DNA from: Strigops habroptila
Lineage: Eukaryota; Chordata; Aves; Psittaciformes; Psittacidae
Reading direction: 5' to 3'
Length of the DNA stretch: 64,000 nucleotides
NCBI RefSeq assembly: GCF_004027225.2
Contig: NC_044301.2
Coordinates: 18,276,597 to 18,340,596 of the forward strand
Part shown: positions 58,806-64,000 of the stretch, piece after piece
Layout of the letters: each line of letters starts with the position of its first letter
Position numbering within the stretch: the first letter of the stretch is position 1
Made by a program: the position numbers and the translations under genes
Notes under the pieces: model-generated
What the model saw: only the letters and a program-made list of their open reading frames with translations
Database searches by the model: none
What the model was told of the DNA's origin: nothing

Positions 58806-61800
58806 AGAGGGACAATCGGGTTTACTGGACTGTGTGGATCAGATGGCCTGGCACATCAGTCCCACAGGAGTATAAGGCTCTAGTAGATACCGGTGCACAG
58901 TGTACCCTGATGCCATCAAAGTATCAAGGGGTGGAACCCATTTATATTTCTGGAGTGACAGGAGGATCCCAAGAGTTAACTGTACGGGAAGCTGAAATCA
59001 GCCTGACTGGGAGGAAGTGGCAAAAGCACCCTATTGTGACTGGTCCAGAGGCTCCATGCATCCTTGGCATAGCTAATCGCAGGAGAGGGTACTTTAAAGA
59101 CCCAAAAGGGTATAGATGGGCTTTTGGTATCGCTTCCTTGGAAACAGAGGAAATTAAGCAGCTGTCCACTTTGCCTGGTCTCTCAGAGGATCCTTCTGTG
59201 GTGGGGTTGCTGAAGGTCCAAGAACAACAAGTGCCAATCGCAGCCACAACAGTGCACCGGCGGCAATATCGCACCAACCGAGACTCCCTGATTCCCATCC
59301 AGAAGCAGATCCGTAGACTGGAGAGCCAAGGAGTGATCAGCAGGATCCGCTCACCCTTTAATAGCCCCATATGGCCAGTGCAAAAGTCTAATGGAGAGTG
59401 GAGACTAACAGTAGACTATCGTGGCCCCAACGAAGTCACACCATGATTGAGGGCTGTCATACCAGACAGGCTAGTACTTCAGTATGAACTGGAGTCAAAG
59501 GCAGCCAAGTGGTAAGCCACAACTGATATTGCCAATGCATTTTTCTCAGTCGCGTTGGCAGCAGAGTGCAGGCCACAGGTCACTTTCACTTGGACGGACG
59601 TTCAGTACACTTGAAAACGACTGCCCCAGGGGTGGAAACACAGCCCTACCATCTGCCATGGATTGATCCAGACTGCACTGGAACAGGGGCAAGCTCCAGA
59701 ACACCTGACATACATCAATGACATTATTGTGTGGGGAGATACAGTGGAAGATATTTTTGAGAAAGGGAGGAAAATAATCCAAACCCTGTTGAAGGCCGGT
59801 TTTGCCATAAAATGGAGTAAGGTCAAGGGACCTGCACAGGAGATTCAATTTTGGGGAATAAAATGGTAAGATGGACATCGCCAGATCAACAAGATAACAG
59901 CAATGTCTCCACCAACTAACAAGAAAGAAACACAAGCTTTCTTAGGTGTTGTGGGGTTCTGGAGAATGCACATCCCAAATTACAGTCTGTAATTACAGAT
60001 TGTAAGCCCTCTCTATCACATGACCTGGAAGAAGAATGATTTCAAATGGGGCCCTGAACAACAAGCCTTTGAACAAATTAAATGAGAAATATTTCATGCA
60101 GTAGCCCTTGGACTAGTCCGGGCCAGGCCAGATGTGAAAAATGTGCTTTATGCCACAGCCAGGGAGAACGGTCCTACCTGGAGCCTCTGGCAGAAAGCTC
60201 CAGGGGAGACTCGAGGTCGCCCCCTCGGCTTTTGGAGTCGAGGATATAAAGGATCTGAGGCAAGCTATACTCCCACTGAAAAAGAGATATTGACAGCCTA
60301 TGAAGGGGTTCGAGCTGCCTCAGAATTGATTGGCACTGAAGCACAGCTCCTCCTGGCACCCCGGTTGCCTGTGCTGGGCTGGATGTTCAAAGGCAGGGTC
60401 TCCTCTACACATCATGCAACTGATGCTACACGGAGTAAGTGGGCCGCTTTAACTGCAGAACAAGGTCGAATAGGAAATGCCATTCATCCAGGAATTCTAG
60501 AAGTCATCATGGACTGGCCAGAAGGCAAAGATTTTGGGATGTCACCAGAAGAGGAGGCGATGCATGCTGAAGAGGCCCCACCATATAATGAACTGTCAGA
60601 GAGTGAAAAGCAATATGCCTTGTTTACTGATGGGTCCTGCCTTATTGTGGGAAAACATCAGAAATGGAAGGCAGCTGCGTGGAGTCCCCTGCATCAAGTC
60701 ACAGAAACTGCTGAAGGAGAGGGTGAATGGAGTCAGTTTGCAGAGGTGAAAGCCATCCAGCTGGCCTTGGACATTGCTGAACGAGAAATATGGCCAGTAC
60801 TTTATCTCTCTACTGACTCATGGATGGTGGCAAATGCCCTGGGTGGGGGTGGGGGGGGTGTTGCAGCAATGGAAGCAGAGCAACCCATCTGGGCTGCTGC
60901 ACTGTGGCAAGATATCGCTGCCTGATTACAGAACCTGGTGGTGAAGGTAAGCCACGTAGGTGCTGGTGTACCCAAGAGTCGGGCCACTGAGGAACACCAG
61001 AACAACCAACAAGTGGGTAAAGCTGCTAAGATTGAAGTGGCTCAGATGGACTTAGATTGGCAACATAAGGGTGAATTATTTTTAGCCCGGTGGGCCCATG
61101 ACACCTCAGGCCATCAAGGCAGAGATGCAACATATAGATGGGCTCGTGATCGAGGGGTGGACTTAACAATGGACACTATTGCCCAGGTTATTCATGAATG
61201 TGAAACATGCTGAAATTAAGCAAGCCAAGAAGTTAAAGCCTCTCTGGTATGGAGGACGATGGCTGAAGTACAGGTATGGGGAGGCCTGGCACATTGACTA
61301 TATCACACTCTCACTGGCCCGCCAAGGCAAGTGCCATGTGCTTACCATGGTGGAAGCAACCACCAGATGGCTGGAAACATACACTGTGTCCCACACAACT
61401 GCCCGGAAACTATTCTGGACCTTGAGAAACAAGTTTTGTGGCGACACGGCACCCCAGAGAGAACTGAGTCAGACAATGGGACTCATTTTCGGAACAACCT
61501 CATAGACACTTGGGCCAAAGAGCATTGCATTGAGTGGGTATATCACATCCCCTACCATGCACCAGCCTCTGGGAAAATCGAGCAGTACAATGGGCTGTTA
61601 AAAACTACACTGAGAGCAATGGGTGGTGGGACTTTCAAACAATGGGATACACATTTACCAAAAGCCACCTGGTTGGTCAACACTAGGGGATCTGCCAACA
61701 GGGCTGGCCCAGCCCAATCAGAACTTTTATGTACTGTAGAGGGGGATAAAGTTCCTGTGGTTCACATGAAGAATTTGTTGGGGAAGACAGCCTGGGTTAT

Positions 61801-61897
61801 ACCTGCTTCAGGTAATGGCAAACCCACTTGTGGGATTGCTTTTGCTCAGGGACCCAGATATTCTTAGTGGGTAATGCGGGAAGATGGGGAAGTCTGA
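58778..61897 (+). pseudogene. ERV pro-pol, copy C
   Basis: Pro (LVDTGAQCTLMPS) and the start of RT are open to 59446. The RT core is broken, and its active site reads YIND instead of YxDD. RNase H (YALFTDGSC, LSTDSWMV) lies at 60134-60925, the integrase zinc region at 60938-61213, and the integrase core (ESDNGTHF) at 61331-61867. Stops occur at about 59444, 59514, 59867, 60082, 60923, 61211 and 61865. The order and content match copy B. Confidence 0.85.
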
Positions 61898-62070
61898 GGT
61901 GTACCTCAAGGGGATTTGATTTTGGGGGAAAACAGCCAATGAACTCAGTTGTATGCTGTTGCCTGCTCTATAACATTTTCATAGCCCACGAGCTAGATAT
62001 CTTCAGGTCGCCAGCAATTGACCCTGACTTCCCTCCGATCATTGCCCCAACAAAGAATGAACTTGGATGA
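61828..62070 (+). other. 80-codon open frame after integrase, conserved in copies B and C
   Basis: Overlaps the integrase end in another frame and contains CTSRGFDFGGKQPMN and a hydrophobic VVCCCLLYNIFIA. The matching frame in copy B (42346-42588, minus) is also open with the same end point. It begins at TTG, not ATG. It is uncertain whether this is coding. Confidence 0.3.
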
Positions 62071-62370
62071 AACTAGACGAGCTCAGCAGTGACCAGAAGA
62101 TTTCGGCAGTGTCATCAGCAGGCAACAACCCAACACTACACACCGTCCCTCCTGTCCTGAAAGACTGTTACAAGAGATGGAGCCTGACATCATGGACTGG
62201 ATGAATTCAGCAATTTTATAGGGATTGGTTCATGGACTGGGGCATGATATCTCTCACTTTGTGTGTGAGTGTGGGTGTGTTTATATATATATATGAGACA
62301 AAAGCAATGGTATATTGAAATATGTGGGATCTGAGCATGATGTGAATGGTATGGAATAAGGGGTGGATAC

Positions 62371-62937
62371 TGTCCTGGGTTCAGCTATAGCAGTAATTTT
62401 TCTCCTTCTTAGTAGCTGGTGCAGTGCTGTGTTTTTTAACTTTCAGCCTGGGAACAATGCTGATAACAGTGATGTTTTTAGTTGTTGCTAAGTAATGTTT
62501 ACTCCGACCAAGGTCTTTCTCAGTCTCATGCTTTGCCAGGGAGGAGGGGAAGCCAGGAGGAAGCAGAGACAGGACACCTGACCCACACTAGCCAAAGGGG
62601 TATTCCATACCAGGGCACGTCATGCCCAATATATAAACCGAGGGGAGTTACCCGGAAGGCCCAGATCACTGCTCGGGTCGGGCTGGGTATCGGTCGGCAG
62701 GTGGTGAGCGATTGTATCCTCTCCCCTTGTTATTTCCCTTATCGTTATTATCACTGGTGGTAGCAGTAGTGGTTTTTTATTATACCTTAGTTACTGGACT
62801 GCTCTTATCTCAACCCGTGGGAGTTGCGTTCTTTTGATTCTCCTCCCCATCCCTCCGGGTGCAGGGGGAGGAAGAAGGGGGGGAGTGAGCGAGCGGCTGT
62901 GTGGTTCTGAGTTACCGGCTGGGCTCAAACCACGACA
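62371..62937 (+). repeat. 3' LTR of ERV C
   Basis: TGTCCTGGGTTCAGC to ACCACGACA, 567 bp, preceded by AAGGGGTGGATAC (polypurine tract). Confidence 0.93.
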
Positions 62938-63054
62938 CTAATATATTCAAACGAAAATATACAAAATATACAATATATACAAAACTAATATATACAAACT
63001 AATATACAAAACTAATATATACAAAACTAATACTTCTATTATTATTATAATAAT
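62938..63054. repeat. AT-rich simple repeat
   Basis: Irregular repeats of ATACAAAACTAATAT between ERV C and ERV E, ending in a TTATTATTATAA-like run. Confidence 0.85.
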
Positions 63055-64000
63055 GCCAGAGGCTCCAGGAAGGACCATTCTCCCTGGCTGCAGTGTAAAG
63101 CACATTTTTCACGTCTTGCCCAGTCCAGTCTGGTCCAAGGGCTACTGCATGAACTCTTTCTCATTTAATTTGTTCAAAGGCCCAATTTGAAATCATTCTT
63201 CTTCCGGGTCATGTAATAGAGTGTGTTTACAGTCACACTGATATTTGGGATGTGCATTCTCCAGAACAACACAGCCTAGTGTTTCTTTATTTTTAGTTGG
63301 TGGAGACATTGCTGTTATCTTGCTAATCATATCTGTGGGGATCTGGCAACATCCATCTTGCCATTTTATTCCCCAAAATCGAATAATCTTATGGATGGGA
63401 ATCAGGGAGTCTCGGTTGGTGTGATATTGCTGCTGGTGCACCGTTGTGGTATCGATTGGCCCTTGTTGTTCTTGGACCTTCAGCAACTCCACCACAGAAG
63501 GATCCTCTGAGAGACCGGACAAGGTGGACAGCTGCTTAATTTCATCTGTTTCCAAGGAAGCTATACCAAAGGCCCATCGGTACTCTTTTGGGTCTTTAAA
63601 GTACCCTCTCCTGCGATTAGCTATGCCAAGGATGCATGGAGCCTCTGGACCAGTCACAATGGGGTGCTTTTGCCACTCCTTGCCAGTTAGACTGATTTCA
63701 GCCTCCAGTACAGTCAACTCTTGGGATCCTCCTCTCACTCCAGAAATATAAATGGGTTCCACCCCTTGATACCTTGATGGCATCAGGGTACACTGTGCAC
63801 CGGTATCTACTAGAGCCTTATACTCCTGTGGGACTGATGTGCCAGGCCATCTGATCCACACAGTCCAGTAAACCTGATTGTCCCTCTCCTCCACCTGGCT
63901 GGAGGCAGGGCCCCTCTAATAGTGATCACAAGATTCCCCACTTATGTCTTGTAGAAAGGGATTAGTATTCCTTATCACAGGAGCTGGAGTAAAATCAGCT
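63055..64000 (-). mobile_element. ERV copy E, partial, runs off the window
   Basis: Minus-strand gag end, TAG, protease and part of pol. Protease (LVDTGAQCTLMPS) is open, but the reading jumps from IPIHKIIR to FWGIKWQDG, an internal deletion of roughly 0.55 kb relative to copy B. It removes the RT core, including YxDD. The 5' part lies beyond 64000. Confidence 0.88.
63193..63894 (-). pseudogene. ERV pro-pol, copy E, RT core deleted
   Basis: An open frame of 233 codons beginning MEERDNQVYW, same frame as the upstream gag end with TAG between. It has an intact DTG protease motif. The deletion join keeps the frame, giving an unusual protease/RT-end fusion. It is non-functional as a polymerase. 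Confidence 0.8.

Larger units (their letters stand above)
54568..62937 (+). mobile_element. ERV copy C, 5' LTR split by element D
   Basis: The left LTR piece is 54568-54671 and continues at 57921-58217. There it jumps into the C-terminal part of gag, losing the LTR end, primer site and most of gag. Gag end, TAG, pro-pol and a complete 3' LTR follow. The outer flanks (GAGGT on the left, CTAAT on the right) do not match, so rearrangement or loss occurred at one side. Confidence 0.88.

Overview
The window is nuclear DNA from a bird. The evidence is the many CR1 (chicken repeat 1) LINE copies ending in ATTCTATG-type 8-mers, an avian-style family of endogenous retrovirus (ERV) LTRs, and a vertebrate multi-exon gene. 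The gene order fits human 16q13: PSME3IP1 (FAM192A/NIP30) faces the tail of a copine gene, CPNE2. In human, PSME3IP1 is head-to-head with RSPRY1 and tail-to-tail with CPNE2. No RSPRY1 coding exon was found here.

Layout. 1-6.3 kb: intergenic or intronic DNA with CR1 fragments. 6.3-11.7 kb: a truncated ERV (copy A: LTR, primer site, gag) interrupted by a 2.9-kb CR1. 11.7-15.9 kb: no gene seen. About 16.0-17.5 kb: a CpG island that is probably a bidirectional promoter. 16.9-32.4 kb: PSME3IP1 on the plus strand, with one non-coding and six coding exons encoding 255 aa. Its fourth intron is an AT-AC U12-type intron with a perfect branch site. Introns and the 3' UTR carry solo LTRs and CR1s. 38.7-54.5 kb: four minus-strand exons of a CPNE2-like gene with a premature stop and lost splice donors, so it appears to be a pseudogene. 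Between them lie a two-LTR ERV (copy B, minus, itself hit by another LTR) and two solo LTRs of different families. 54.6-64 kb: an ERV pile-up. Copy C (plus) had its 5' LTR split by a small chimeric retroelement (element D). Copy E (minus) runs off the window end.

The main ERV family (copies A, B, C, E and several solo LTRs) has an ERVL-like pol, makes 5-bp target duplications, and shows no env. Its gag and pro are in one frame, separated by a single TAG followed by a hairpin, in all three copies that cover the junction. Element D differs: 6-bp target duplication, a tRNA-Lys3-like primer site, a betaretrovirus-like matrix start, an alpharetrovirus-like transmembrane Env tail, and, in place of pol, a tRNA-Lys-like scrap and about 0.9 kb of AT-rich sequence of unknown origin. 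It is the most unusual object in the window.

All retroviral genes here are old copies carrying stops, frameshifts or deletions. The only host gene that looks intact is PSME3IP1. Similarity statements rest on recognition by eye; no database search was run.
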